DNA of 64,000 bases. It comes from Sulfurimonas sp. GTDB lineage: Bacteria > Campylobacterota > Campylobacteria > Campylobacterales > Sulfurimonadaceae. The notes below the pieces were generated by a model that was not told where the DNA came from, did no database searches, and worked only from the letters and a program-made list of their open reading frames with translations. The position numbers and the translations under genes are program-made. Below, in pieces: positions 54,468-63,043 of the stretch (positions are counted from its first letter, which is position 1; each line of letters starts with the position of its first letter). The stretch lies in NCBI GenBank assembly GCA_028044295.1, contig JAOFSE010000003.1:62001-126000 (forward strand), in the 5' to 3' direction.

Positions 54468-55210
54468 TCTCTTAACGACTTAATAGTAGGATTACAAGAT
54501 ATTTTATGCTCTATATCTACATGTAAAAACTCGTCAAGTTCAACCAAAGAAGCAACAGTAGCATTTCTAAAGTTTTCACCACTATTTATGTAAAGATAGA
54601 ATCCATTCTCCCAGAGAGCTATTCTTGTTGGAAGTGCAGTAGAGTAAGTTGTCAAAACTGCATCTTTCTTAGATGCAGTTTTTATATCAGAAAAATACTC
54701 TTTAGTCCAAAGTATTGGATTTGTTGAAGGCGAAAATGCATCTTGATAAACTACATCAAATTTATTTTCAAACCCTTTAACATACTCTCTTGCATCACCT
54801 AAAAAAACTTCTACATGTAGATTCTCATCACTATATATTCCCGAGCGTATTAACTCTGAAATTATCTCTTTAAAGTCATCAAACTCTTTTGGATATCTAA
54901 AATCATTTAAAGATTTTACAAGGCTTTCATCTAACTCTGGAGAGTAAATATTTAGCTTACATGTAAAATTATTTAGCTTATGATAATAAATCGTTGCTAA
55001 GGTGTTAAAACCTAATCCAAAGCAGATATCTAGTATGTTTATAGTCTCTAAGTTTTGTTTGATTTTAAAAGCGGGATATACATGTTTGTAAAGTGATTCG
55101 TTTAGAGCACCATCACGAGTTGAGTGATAGTGTTCATCGTACTCTTTTGAGTATGCAGTGTAAGAGCCATCTTGGCTCAGAGTCATAGTATGAAGATTGT
55201 CATCAAACAC
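54464..55210 (-). CDS. mnmD: MnmD-type tRNA wobble-uridine methyltransferase
   Basis: A 248-residue SAM-dependent methyltransferase matching the N-terminal half of E. coli MnmC, without the FAD oxidase half. Motifs are SKEYDEHYHSTRDGALNESLY, the SAM motif LDICFGLGFNTLATIYY and VYQDAFSPSTNPILWTKEYF. It would methylate the nm5 group installed on tRNA by MnmEG. As the window has no oxidase half, the intermediate cmnm5U must be handled in another way. It starts at the last base of luxS, so both are on one transcript. Three TACATGTA palindromes occur inside. Confidence 0.88.
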   Translation of the reverse strand: MFDDNLHTMTLSQDGSYTAYSKEYDEHYHSTRDGALNESLYKHVYPAFKIKQNLETINILDICFGLGFNTLATIYYHKLNNFTCKLNIYSPELDESLVKSLNDFRYPKEFDDFKEIISELIRSGIYSDENLHVEVFLGDAREYVKGFENKFDVVYQDAFSPSTNPILWTKEYFSDIKTASKKDAVLTTYSTALPTRIALWENGFYLYINSGENFRNATVASLVELDEFLHVDIEHKISCNPTIKSLRD

Positions 55211-55713
55211 TAGTCTACTTTAGTTAAGTCCAGTGCTAATTCATCATTACTCATAACACCAATGTCATGACTTAAAATATCGTTTGCTATACCTTTTGCA
55301 TCATCAAGTGAATGCATTGCAGCTGTACCACATTGGTATAAGTTTAACTCAGGAATATCACTTTGTGATTTAACACCAAGAACATCTTCCATAGACTCTT
55401 TCCATGCTTTAGCAACAGTAATTTCATCTGGAGCACCAAGTAATGACATATAGAAACCTGTTCTACAACCCATTGGTGAAAGGTCAATTATCTCTACATT
55501 TTTAGAATTTAAATGTTCTCTCATAAAACCTGCAAATAGGTGCTCTAAAGTATGAATTCCTTCTTGTGAAAGAATTGCTTCATTTGGCTTAACAAATCTT
55601 AAATCAAAAACTGTAACATCATCTCCGCTTGGAGTTTTCATACCCTTAGCTTTACGAACTGCTGGAGCTGGCATGATTGTGTGGTCTACTGTGAATGAGT
55701 CTAATAATGGCAT
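55210..55713 (-). CDS. luxS: S-ribosylhomocysteine lyase (LuxS)
   Basis: LuxS cleaves S-ribosylhomocysteine to homocysteine and DPD, the precursor of autoinducer 2. The zinc ligands His54 and His58 and base Glu57 are in HTLEH, Cys83 lies in MGCRTGFY, and the third zinc ligand Cys is near residue 128 in [10 protein letters not shown]. At 167 residues it is normal. In this organism it may serve mainly the activated methyl cycle. It lies directly before mnmD, a SAM-using enzyme. Confidence 0.96.
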   Translation of the reverse strand: MPLLDSFTVDHTIMPAPAVRKAKGMKTPSGDDVTVFDLRFVKPNEAILSQEGIHTLEHLFAGFMREHLNSKNVEIIDLSPMGCRTGFYMSLLGAPDEITVAKAWKESMEDVLGVKSQSDIPELNLYQCGTAAMHSLDDAKGIANDILSHDIGVMSNDELALDLTKVD

Positions 55714-55782
55714 TTAAATATCCTTAATTTTAATTAGAAGCATTTTACCATTTTTAATCTTGAATTATTTGAAAGTTATAAT

Positions 55783-56448
55783 CTATTTTCTTTGTATCTT
55801 ATTATCTTTATTATAGTGTCTAGCTTGTAAATGCTTTACTGCTCTTAGAGCATCGCCATAAACAATTTGTGTATGCTTTCTCAAAGTCTTTGCATCACCG
55901 TATCCACTTAAAACACCTATAGAATTTATACCTGCATTAGTTGCAGATATGAGGTCTAGCTTTGTGTCACCTATCATCCATATCTCTTTATCGTCGTAGT
56001 CTAAGGCTTCTAATGCTTTGAGTACAGGTTCTGCATGTGGTTTTGGATTTTCTACATCTTCTCTGCCAATGAGAACTTCAAAATACTCCATAAGTCCAAA
56101 ATGCTCCATTAAAATTCTAGAGTACTTTCCTGTTTTTGTAGTTACTACGCCTAAGGTTGCAAACTCACTAGCCCATAGTACAGCTTCTTCTGCATTCTCA
56201 AGTAGCTCTGTTTTAATAGTTGAAATTTTTCTATACTCTTCTTTGTATGTATCTACAAAGTTCCATACACTATCTTCTGGAATACCTAATTCTCTATACA
56301 TAACGTCTAAAGGGTAACCAATTAGTGCTTTTATCTCCTCATCCTCTGAATGTGGATAATTATGTACTTCAAAAGAGTGGTGAAATGTTGATACAATAGC
56401 ATCTGTTGAGTCTATAAGTGTACCATCTAAGTCAAAAAGTATTATCAA
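55783..56448 (-). CDS. gph: HAD-superfamily phosphatase, phosphoglycolate phosphatase-like
   Basis: A 221-residue HAD hydrolase with the nucleophile motif LFDLDGTLIDS at residues 4-14, motif II VTTKTG, the lysine in PKPHAEPVLKALE and motif IV IGDTKLDL. The helical cap between motifs I and II fits the Gph/PpaX-type class. Phosphoglycolate is a reasonable substrate but is not proved. It overlaps the caspase-like gene by 4 bases (ATGA), tying it to an operon otherwise made of envelope proteins. Confidence 0.8.
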   Translation of the reverse strand: MIILFDLDGTLIDSTDAIVSTFHHSFEVHNYPHSEDEEIKALIGYPLDVMYRELGIPEDSVWNFVDTYKEEYRKISTIKTELLENAEEAVLWASEFATLGVVTTKTGKYSRILMEHFGLMEYFEVLIGREDVENPKPHAEPVLKALEALDYDDKEIWMIGDTKLDLISATNAGINSIGVLSGYGDAKTLRKHTQIVYGDALRAVKHLQARHYNKDNKIQRK

Positions 56449-57926
56449 AATTTTAATCCTATGTTTCCGTCATATACGGGTATTTGTTCATACGAAGAGC
56501 CCATCTCATAAGATTTCTCTTGTACATTTGATTTTATATAGTCGTAAAGCCTACTGACACTTGTATTGTTTTTTATAAGTGCTCTCATAAGATAGTATGA
56601 AAAAAGTCTATTACTCTTCTCATCAAACTTGTTTGAGTACTGAGTCCCACTTCCTGCACTTATAACTAGCATTTTCTTTTTATCAAATGTAACCTTTTTT
56701 GGAACCATTCTAGCTGCGGCGACACCTTTTATAAGTGCTGTATTATCTGCTCCACCACTAAAACAACTATCTATAAATGCTACAACTTTTGAAGCTTTTG
56801 AGTTGCTAAGGCTCTTATAAATATTTTGTAGTTTAAATCTATCATCGTCTGCAACATAATCAGGACTCATGTCTTGTGCTAAGAGATATGGTGCGTTCTT
56901 TTGGGCTGGAACTGGAATCCCATGACCGCTGTAGTAAAAGTAAATTGTATCGTCTTTTTTTACATGAGCAAGCATGTCTTTTAGATTATATCTTATCTTT
57001 CCACTGGTTGCATCTCTGTTTATAAGCGTACGAATATTTTTCTCAGGGATTCCAAGCCTTTTTTTCATAACTTTTTTCAACTCATTAGCACTGTTCGTTG
57101 AGTACAAAACAGAATCTGTATACTCATAATTCTCTATGCCTATAATAAACAACCATTTTTTACTATCTAGTTTAGCTTGTTTAGAGTCTTTTAGGTATTT
57201 ATCTATATCATTTTCACCACTTCTATGAGAAGCTTCTAACAAGGCTATCTCTTTTTCTAAACTTTCTCTTTTTTCTTTTAGCTTCTCTTCTCTTAGATCT
57301 GAACGTTTTTTAGCTAAAGTTTTTCTCTGAAGTTCAAGTTTTTTATCTTGGAGGGTTACAATTTTTTTATCAACGAAGCTATTTGATAAAGAGTTGTTTA
57401 AAGTGACTATCTGAGGCTGATAAGAGTTCTCTGTTATAATCGCATTATACTCTCTGTCATCCATTTTTAAAACTATATTTTTGACTCCCAAGATATCGTC
57501 TGTATAATCAAATACTATCTTAGTTTTAAGTAATCCTGCTTTAGCCTTAAAAACTTTTGCTTTAATACGAGGTACATTTATAATAATTTCTTTATTAAAA
57601 TTTCCCTTAGTAGATTTAACAAAGGCACTAAAGCTTCTACTAGATGTATTGTAAGTCATATTTTTATCAATATATGGTTTCCCATATACAAATGAAAATG
57701 CCTTATTCATTGACTTTTGGACATCTCCATTGAATTCATTTTCCATTAAATGGTCGGCAATAACTTTCAACTTCTCAATGTCCGAAAGCTCTTCTTTAGT
57801 TTCTTCTTTTTTCTCCACCGGAGCACTTAAAAAATTTTGTAAAATTTTAGGTGTAGGTGGAGGTTCTATACATCCACTAAAAAATGCTATAAATAAAACA
57901 AGAAGTAATTTTTTGACTATCTCCAT
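56445..57926 (-). CDS. Caspase-like (peptidase C14) lipoprotein
   Basis: A 493-residue outer-envelope protein. The lipobox Cys is residue 19 (IAFFSGC). Residues about 45-185 form a domain I do not recognise, rich in lysine and beta strands; a charged coiled coil follows (about 195-245); the caspase fold covers about 255-490 with catalytic His335 in YSGHGIPV and Cys388 in IDSCFSGGA. Both catalytic residues are intact. Metacaspase-like proteases usually cut after basic residues. It overlaps both neighbours: 10 bases with the DUF1566 gene and 4 with the HAD gene. The substrate is unknown. Confidence 0.88.
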   Translation of the reverse strand: MEIVKKLLLVLFIAFFSGCIEPPPTPKILQNFLSAPVEKKEETKEELSDIEKLKVIADHLMENEFNGDVQKSMNKAFSFVYGKPYIDKNMTYNTSSRSFSAFVKSTKGNFNKEIIINVPRIKAKVFKAKAGLLKTKIVFDYTDDILGVKNIVLKMDDREYNAIITENSYQPQIVTLNNSLSNSFVDKKIVTLQDKKLELQRKTLAKKRSDLREEKLKEKRESLEKEIALLEASHRSGENDIDKYLKDSKQAKLDSKKWLFIIGIENYEYTDSVLYSTNSANELKKVMKKRLGIPEKNIRTLINRDATSGKIRYNLKDMLAHVKKDDTIYFYYSGHGIPVPAQKNAPYLLAQDMSPDYVADDDRFKLQNIYKSLSNSKASKVVAFIDSCFSGGADNTALIKGVAAARMVPKKVTFDKKKMLVISAGSGTQYSNKFDEKSNRLFSYYLMRALIKNNTSVSRLYDYIKSNVQEKSYEMGSSYEQIPVYDGNIGLKF

Positions 57927-58492
57927 TTATCAACCTCTCTTTTATACCATTCAGATACTGAGTAGTTAGATCCATTTACACATCTTACATGTAGCTTTTT
58001 ACTCTTGTTTACTAGATTAGCAAAACCATCACTAAACTGTACTATCCAAGCCTTAGTTGAACTTGTTAATATAATAGATGATGTCCAATAATCACCAGCA
58101 GATGTATGTTTAAAACTTTCTACAATTCTTGGTTTTCTATCTTTATCTACAATCTCTAAAAGTTCATCCTTCGTTGGAAGTCTCCAGTCATCACGGCCTA
58201 CCATTACTAAATCTTCACAATACTCTACAGCTTTTGTATAGTACATAGTTAAATCAGCTGATTCTTGATTGTCTTGCCATAGTAGATCACCCAAAGAGAC
58301 AGTAGAACCCTTCACGGTTGTATGTTTTAATTGTTTGTTATATTTAAGGTAAACATACTCATTCATTGCTCTGTTATACTCATTTTGATTATGATTAAAT
58401 GAGTCATGTGAATCCCATGTAATATCAGTAGATAAAAGCAATGATGGTAATATAAATAAAAATAGTATGACTTTCATATCAAATTTTAACAT
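57917..58492 (-). CDS. DUF1566 (Lcl-like) exported protein
   Basis: A 191-residue protein with a signal peptide (MKVILFLFILPSLLLS from Met6) and a single DUF1566 domain: LGDLLWQDN, GRDDWRLPTKDELLEIVD, DYWTSSIIL and the terminal HVRCVNG. Family members are surface or periplasmic proteins, sometimes collagen-binding or linked to proteases. Codon 1 (58492) and Met6 (58477) are both possible starts; neither has a strong ribosome site. It starts 7 bases after the binding-protein stop and overlaps the caspase gene by 10 bases. Confidence 0.82.
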   Translation of the reverse strand: MLKFDMKVILFLFILPSLLLSTDITWDSHDSFNHNQNEYNRAMNEYVYLKYNKQLKHTTVKGSTVSLGDLLWQDNQESADLTMYYTKAVEYCEDLVMVGRDDWRLPTKDELLEIVDKDRKPRIVESFKHTSAGDYWTSSIILTSSTKAWIVQFSDGFANLVNKSKKLHVRCVNGSNYSVSEWYKREVDKWR

Positions 58493-58498
58493 ACTTTT

Positions 58499-59995
58499 CT
58501 ATTTTTCCCACTCAATGTAATTATGCCAAATACCACTTTTACTAGGTTCAATATTTTTAATACTCCTGTTTATACTTGTTATAGAATTTGGAATATACAA
58601 AAATAGGTATGGATTATCATCAGTAATTATCTTAAACATTTTTTTCCATATATCAGATAATTTTTCTCTATCAACTATACTTTGAGACTCTTCAATCATT
58701 TTATCAACTAAAGGGTTGTTGTATCCTACTAGGTTAAAACCACCCTGTTTATCACTATCACTATGCCAGAACATATATGGGTCTGGTGTTGGTGAAAGAC
58801 CCCATCCTAGTAAGACAGTATCAAACTTATGAGGAAATACAACCATATTTAAAAATGCTTGCCACTCCATAACACGAAGTTTCACTTCTACACCTATTTT
58901 CTTTAACTGGTGTTGCATAATCTGTGCTGCGTATGGTCGAATGGAACTAGAATTGGATGTAACAATCTCAAAGCTAAAAGGGTTATCTTTGTTGTAACCA
59001 GCACTCTGAAGTAACTCTTTTGCTTTTTGTATATTTTGTTTTACAGCTTTAACATTTTTATTATATGCTGTAGAAGATGGTAAAAATGGTCCTGTACATA
59101 CTTTAGCGTGGTCAAAAAATAAAATTTTAACTATCTCTGACCTATCAATACCAAGAGAGATAGCTTCGCGTACTTTTGGATTTTTAAACTTATCTAGACG
59201 TAAATTAAAACCTAAATAAGTATATGAGAGTGATATTTTCTCATGAATATTAAACTTCGTAAAAAAGTCATCTTCTAACTGCCGTTCAAACTGCATAGGC
59301 TCTACACTTCCAACATCTAAGGCAGATGATTTCAACATCAAAAATCTTGTCATTGGATCTGCTATAACATGAAAAGAGATTTTATCTATCTTTGCTTTTC
59401 CTTCAAAATAGTTATCATATGCTTTTAATATGATATTTTTAGAGTGCTCCAATTGATACAAAGTATATGGACCAGTTCCTATTGGGTTTGTGTTAAAACT
59501 AGAGTTCATAAGATTCTTTTCTTCACCCAATATATGTTGGGGAATAATTCCCATCATCCATGTCTCTAAAGCCTTAAAGTATGGTTTTTTATAGATTACT
59601 TGAACTCTATATCTATCTAGAGCTTTAACACTCTCAACAAATCTAAAACCTGCACTGTATGGAGAGCTTATCTTTGGTGAAGTTAAAGTCTTATAGGTAA
59701 AGAGTACATCTTTAGAAGTAAATTCCACTCCATCATGCCATTTCACTCCTTGTTTAAGTTCAAAAACTATAGTCTTATTATCTTTAAAATAAAACTTTTT
59801 TGCTAAATCACCAATAATAGTGGATGAATCTTTATCGTATTTGATAAGTCCGTTAAACAAAAATCCAGTAATTTCTGAAGAACTTGAATCTGTAGCTAAA
59901 ATAGGATTTAATCTTGATGGATTAGCTGATGTTGATAAATGAAGTGTTGATGAAAAAAGATTGGTAAAAAATAATAGAAGTAGTAACTGTTTCAA
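58499..59995 (-). CDS. Oligopeptide-type ABC substrate-binding protein
   Basis: A family-5 (DppA/OppA) periplasmic binding protein of about 498 residues with SANPSRLNPILATDSSSSEI near the N-terminus, LKQGVKWHDGVEFTSKDVLFTYKT, and NKNVKAVKQNIQKAKELLQSAGY. A TTG at 60034 opens the longest frame, but a TATAAT box (60014-60019) lies inside it, so TTG at 59995, preceded by AAAGAG, is more likely and gives a clean signal peptide MKQLLLLLFFTNLFSS. No permease is nearby. It heads the operon with the DUF1566, caspase and HAD genes. Confidence 0.85.
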   Translation of the reverse strand: MKQLLLLLFFTNLFSSTLHLSTSANPSRLNPILATDSSSSEITGFLFNGLIKYDKDSSTIIGDLAKKFYFKDNKTIVFELKQGVKWHDGVEFTSKDVLFTYKTLTSPKISSPYSAGFRFVESVKALDRYRVQVIYKKPYFKALETWMMGIIPQHILGEEKNLMNSSFNTNPIGTGPYTLYQLEHSKNIILKAYDNYFEGKAKIDKISFHVIADPMTRFLMLKSSALDVGSVEPMQFERQLEDDFFTKFNIHEKISLSYTYLGFNLRLDKFKNPKVREAISLGIDRSEIVKILFFDHAKVCTGPFLPSSTAYNKNVKAVKQNIQKAKELLQSAGYNKDNPFSFEIVTSNSSSIRPYAAQIMQHQLKKIGVEVKLRVMEWQAFLNMVVFPHKFDTVLLGWGLSPTPDPYMFWHSDSDKQGGFNLVGYNNPLVDKMIEESQSIVDREKLSDIWKKMFKIITDDNPYLFLYIPNSITSINRSIKNIEPSKSGIWHNYIEWEK

Positions 59996-60013
59996 TATAA
60001 CTCTTTTTAAGAG

Positions 60014-60019
60014 ATTATA
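60014..60019 (-). promoter_or_regulatory. -10 box of the binding-protein/caspase operon
   Basis: TGTTATAAT on the minus strand is an extended -10 (TATAAT at 60019-60014), about 18 bases upstream of the TTG at 59995. It lies 48 bases after the rpsI stop. Confidence 0.55.
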
Positions 60020-60067
60020 ACAAAGATTTACCAAGACAAAAGAGTCTTGATAAAAAGTAAAAAGTGA

Positions 60068-60460
60068 TTAACGTTTTGAGAACTGACGAGAACGACGTGC
60101 TTTACGTTTACCTGGTTTCTTACGTTCAACAACACGTGAATCACGAGTCATCATACCTTCAGGTTTAAGAATCGCTTTTAGTGCTGGATCAAATGCTACA
60201 AGTGCACGAGAAATACCGTGACGAAGTGCATCTGCTTGACCACCAAAACCACCACCTAAAGTAGTAGCAACGATATCAACTGAAGTATCTTGTTTAGTTA
60301 AAGCAAGTGGTTGCTTAACACGAAGTTTCTTAGCTTCTAGTCCACCTAACCATGCGTCTAGTGAAAGACCATTGATTGTGATGTTACCTGTACCTGGAGT
60401 TAACCATACTTTTGCGATAGACGCTTTACGACGACCTGTTGCATATATTTTATTTGACAT
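60068..60460 (-). CDS. rpsI: 30S ribosomal protein S9
   Basis: A 130-residue S9 with [15 protein letters not shown] at the start, [15 protein letters not shown] in the middle and the conserved arginine-rich tail ending QFSKR, which reaches the P site. It follows rplM by 10 bases, the usual order. Confidence 0.97.
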   Translation of the reverse strand: MSNKIYATGRRKASIAKVWLTPGTGNITINGLSLDAWLGGLEAKKLRVKQPLALTKQDTSVDIVATTLGGGFGGQADALRHGISRALVAFDPALKAILKPEGMMTRDSRVVERKKPGKRKARRSRQFSKR

Positions 60461-60470
60461 ATGGCAATCC

Positions 60471-60893
60471 TTACTTAGCTAGTTGTGCAGTGTGAGGGTG
60501 TTCAGCACCTGCATATATTTTTAATTTTTTAAGCATTTTAGCACCAAGCTTAGTTTTAGGAAGCATACCACGAGTAGCTAGTTTATATAGTTTCTCAGGA
60601 TTTTTTTCTAAAAGCTCAGTCATTTTAACACTCTTAGTAGAACCGAAGTAACCTGAGTGAGAAAAATATTCTTTGTTTGCTATTTTACCAAGACCATTAA
60701 ATTTAGCCTTAGAAGCGTTGATGATAACTACATAGTCACCACAGTCAATATTAGGAGTCCAGCAAACTTTGTTCTTACCACGAAGAGCAGTAGCTACTTC
60801 AGTGATCATACGACCAAAAGTTTTACCTTCAGCATCAATCAAAATCCATTTTTGATCAATTTGTTCAGGAGTTGCAATTTTTGTAAATTTCAT
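60471..60893 (-). CDS. rplM: 50S ribosomal protein L13
   Basis: A 140-residue L13 with [19 protein letters not shown] and the conserved [26 protein letters not shown] block. The ATG at 60893 follows an AAAGG site; an overlapping ATG four bases earlier is out of frame. First gene of rplM-rpsI. Confidence 0.97.
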   Translation of the reverse strand: MKFTKIATPEQIDQKWILIDAEGKTFGRMITEVATALRGKNKVCWTPNIDCGDYVVIINASKAKFNGLGKIANKEYFSHSGYFGSTKSVKMTELLEKNPEKLYKLATRGMLPKTKLGAKMLKKLKIYAGAEHPHTAQLAK

Positions 60894-60925
60894 TCATGAA
60901 CCTTTCGTTTAATTTTGTTGGTCGA

Positions 60926-60931
60926 AGTATA
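60926..60931 (-). promoter_or_regulatory. rplM-rpsI -10 box
   Basis: TATACT on the minus strand (60931-60926) lies about 33 bases before the rplM ATG, with AAAGG between them. It is in the 164-base gap 60894-61057, which otherwise holds only an inverted repeat at 61008-61046. Confidence 0.5.
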
Positions 60932-61007
60932 GCTGTATAAACTTATAAATAGCTTAATTTTTGGTTAGTTTAAGGTTTGTGGATTCTGAGTTAAATTGTA
61001 GTAATAG

Positions 61008-61046
61008 TAACTAGACTATTGCGATATACGCGATAAAATCTAGTTA
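61008..61046. repeat. Inverted repeat between a lipoprotein gene and rplM
   Basis: Eight-base arms TAACTAGA (61008-61015) and TCTAGTTA (61039-61046) flank a 23-base loop containing GCGATA twice. It begins 11 bases after the lipoprotein stop (minus strand) and may be a weak terminator; no T-run follows. Confidence 0.4.
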
Positions 61047-61057
61047 TTATATTAGTT

Positions 61058-61693
61058 CTATTGTGCTTTTACAAAACTTGCAGAAGCTTCATTAGTAGTA
61101 ACTGTATTAGCATTATTCTCGATAGATTCTATATTAGGCTCAACATGATGTACTGCAGCGGGAGCTAGTCTTATTGCATTCATATATACCTGATAATTTA
61201 AATCTGGATAAATTTTCATAGTAGCACTAAGCGCATCTGCATAGTTTTCATTACTTGAAAATTTAACATACATATATACCCCTAAGTCACCTAGATTATT
61301 AAATGATATATCAGACGACTCTTTGATAAATTCTTCCCCACCAATCGATTCTAGTGCTACTTTACGTGCTATAGCTGCTCCAGCTTTTTGTCCAAGCATA
61401 CCACCTACAAAAGGGATAAATGACAATGCTCTTTGACCTGCATATGCACCAACAGCACTACCTACACTTGCAGAAGTACTAACGTTTATAGCTTTGTCAG
61501 TCCATTCAGCCATTACTTCATCTTGCGTAAATGGACACATGTACATACCACTATTGTCCATAATTGCCTGTGGAGCTTCTATATCAGTAGGTAATGGTAA
61601 TGGTTTTGGTTGTTGCATACCACAACCTGTTAACATAACAACACCTATTGCCCCAACTAATACTAACTTTATATACGATTTCATCTTATTCAT
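61058..61693 (-). CDS. Lipoprotein with glycine-zipper segment
   Basis: A 211-residue protein with a lipoprotein signal (lipobox Cys at residue 24, VVMLTGC). After a proline-rich linker it has a glycine/alanine-rich zipper-like stretch (about 72-110, SVGSAVGAYAGQRAL then FVGGMLGQKAGAAIA), which can insert in or associate with the outer membrane. The rest matches nothing I recognise. It starts 24 bases after the LpoB-like gene, so it belongs to the envelope lipoprotein group at 61-64 kb. Confidence 0.7.
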   Translation of the reverse strand: MNKMKSYIKLVLVGAIGVVMLTGCGMQQPKPLPLPTDIEAPQAIMDNSGMYMCPFTQDEVMAEWTDKAINVSTSASVGSAVGAYAGQRALSFIPFVGGMLGQKAGAAIARKVALESIGGEEFIKESSDISFNNLGDLGVYMYVKFSSNENYADALSATMKIYPDLNYQVYMNAIRLAPAAVHHVEPNIESIENNANTVTTNEASASFVKAQ

Positions 61694-61717
61694 TTATACT
61701 CCTTAATGTAAGATTGA

Positions 61718-62539
61718 TTACCATGTTTTTCCGATTTTACTCATAGACTCTTTTGCTATACGTTCCATTATCTTATCTAACTTTCCTGCTTTTGTAACTA
61801 CTTCATAACCATTCTTAGTAAGAACTATCTCTTTAGTTAATCCACCACTTAACATATCTGCTGTGTAATCAACTAATATCTGTCCATCTGACAAGTTAAT
61901 TGCTTTTACATCAATCTCTATTTTATTTTTAGAGAACACTGGTACAACACTTATGAATAAAGAAGCTTGGCTCTTTAGAGCATCCATCTCTAAAACACTA
62001 AAAGCTTTTCTCGCATCTTTCTTGTCATATTTTAGTTCTTGATTTCTTAGTAAATAACTTCTGTCTATAACTTTTACCTCTGAGTCTAAAAATGTTGAGA
62101 TATAACCTTTTTCAACCTTTTCCATAAAACGTTCAAAGTATCCTGCATGAGTGATGTTTTGAGATGTAGTCTTTACCGCTTGCATTAACCAGTTGTTAGA
62201 GCCCTTTGTACCATCTTCAGTTATACGAATCTCTGAACCTACAAAAGATACACCCTCATTTAGCTCTTTATTAACATAAATAATCAGTTTTGGCTTTTTC
62301 TTTGCATGATACTTATTTATGAATTTAGAAATATCAGAATACTTTTCATCCTCAGCTTCTTTTATAACAAGGTTGCCTCTACTTCTCTCTTCATCAATTA
62401 CCATAGGCATTGCAGTACTTCCACCAGCAGCAATAGCATGAGCTTCAGGCTCCACATGCACATAGTTTGGTTTATCAGAACATGCACTAAATAGTAGCAA
62501 CGCTAACGCACTAATAAAAAATGTAAATAAAGTTTTCAT
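61718..62539 (-). CDS. LpoB/CsgG-like periplasmic lipoprotein
   Basis: A 273-residue lipoprotein (lipobox Cys near residue 20, LLFSAC). The mature part has an alpha/beta pattern of the CsgG/LpoB kind: KPKLIIYVNKEL, a middle helix with AGYFERFMEKVE, the EVKVIDRSYLLR strand, then SLFISVVPVF and VKAINLSDGQILVDYTADML. LpoB activates PBP1B in E. coli and lies beside ycfL there. Here it lies 2 bases after a YcfL-like gene. The LpoB assignment rests on gene order plus a weak fold pattern, so it is tentative. Confidence 0.55.
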   Translation of the reverse strand: MKTLFTFFISALALLLFSACSDKPNYVHVEPEAHAIAAGGSTAMPMVIDEERSRGNLVIKEAEDEKYSDISKFINKYHAKKKPKLIIYVNKELNEGVSFVGSEIRITEDGTKGSNNWLMQAVKTTSQNITHAGYFERFMEKVEKGYISTFLDSEVKVIDRSYLLRNQELKYDKKDARKAFSVLEMDALKSQASLFISVVPVFSKNKIEIDVKAINLSDGQILVDYTADMLSGGLTKEIVLTKNGYEVVTKAGKLDKIMERIAKESMSKIGKTW

Positions 62540-62540
62540 C

Positions 62541-63032
62541 TTAACGTCCTTCTCTTACTTCAATATAGTAATATTTTAAATCATTCATCCCCATTGAGTT
62601 CTCTTTATATGCAGATATAGAGTTTGGTGATAAAATTATACGTTGCCAAGAACTAGGTCCTTCTACTGGAACCTTATACTCATCAAAAAACTGTACTCTT
62701 GCTTGAACTTGTAGTGGAAAATCAGTTCTATTTCTAAGAACTGCCCATACTTTTAAAGTACCAGTCTCGTTTCTTTTGGCTCCACTTGACTCAACGGCAA
62801 TCTTACCTACTGTAACGTGGTGAATAGAGCCATCAGCAGTTTCTTCAAAAACCTGCCATTTTTGTAAACTCTTGTCTAAAACAGCAACAGAGTTCATAAC
62901 CATTCCTACACTCTGACCTGATTTATGTGTAACTTTTTCTCCAGATGTAGCTCCTTCTTGTGTCTTAGCAACTAAACAACCACTAAAAAGAAACAAACTC
63001 ATACTCAAAACTATATACGATACATATCTCAT
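62541..63032 (-). CDS. YcfL-like (DUF1425) lipoprotein
   Basis: A 163-residue lipoprotein (lipobox Cys near residue 19, LFLFSGC). The C-terminal half resembles the DUF1425/YcfL beta-sandwich: VWAVLRNRTDFPLQVQARVQFFDE followed by SSWQRIILSPNSISAY. In E. coli ycfL is next to lpoB, and in many gammaproteobacteria a COG3014 gene precedes both. The same order is seen here, with gaps of 11 and 2 bases. Confidence 0.65.
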   Translation of the reverse strand: MRYVSYIVLSMSLFLFSGCLVAKTQEGATSGEKVTHKSGQSVGMVMNSVAVLDKSLQKWQVFEETADGSIHHVTVGKIAVESSGAKRNETGTLKVWAVLRNRTDFPLQVQARVQFFDEYKVPVEGPSSWQRIILSPNSISAYKENSMGMNDLKYYYIEVREGR

Positions 63033-63043
63033 CTTAACATCCT

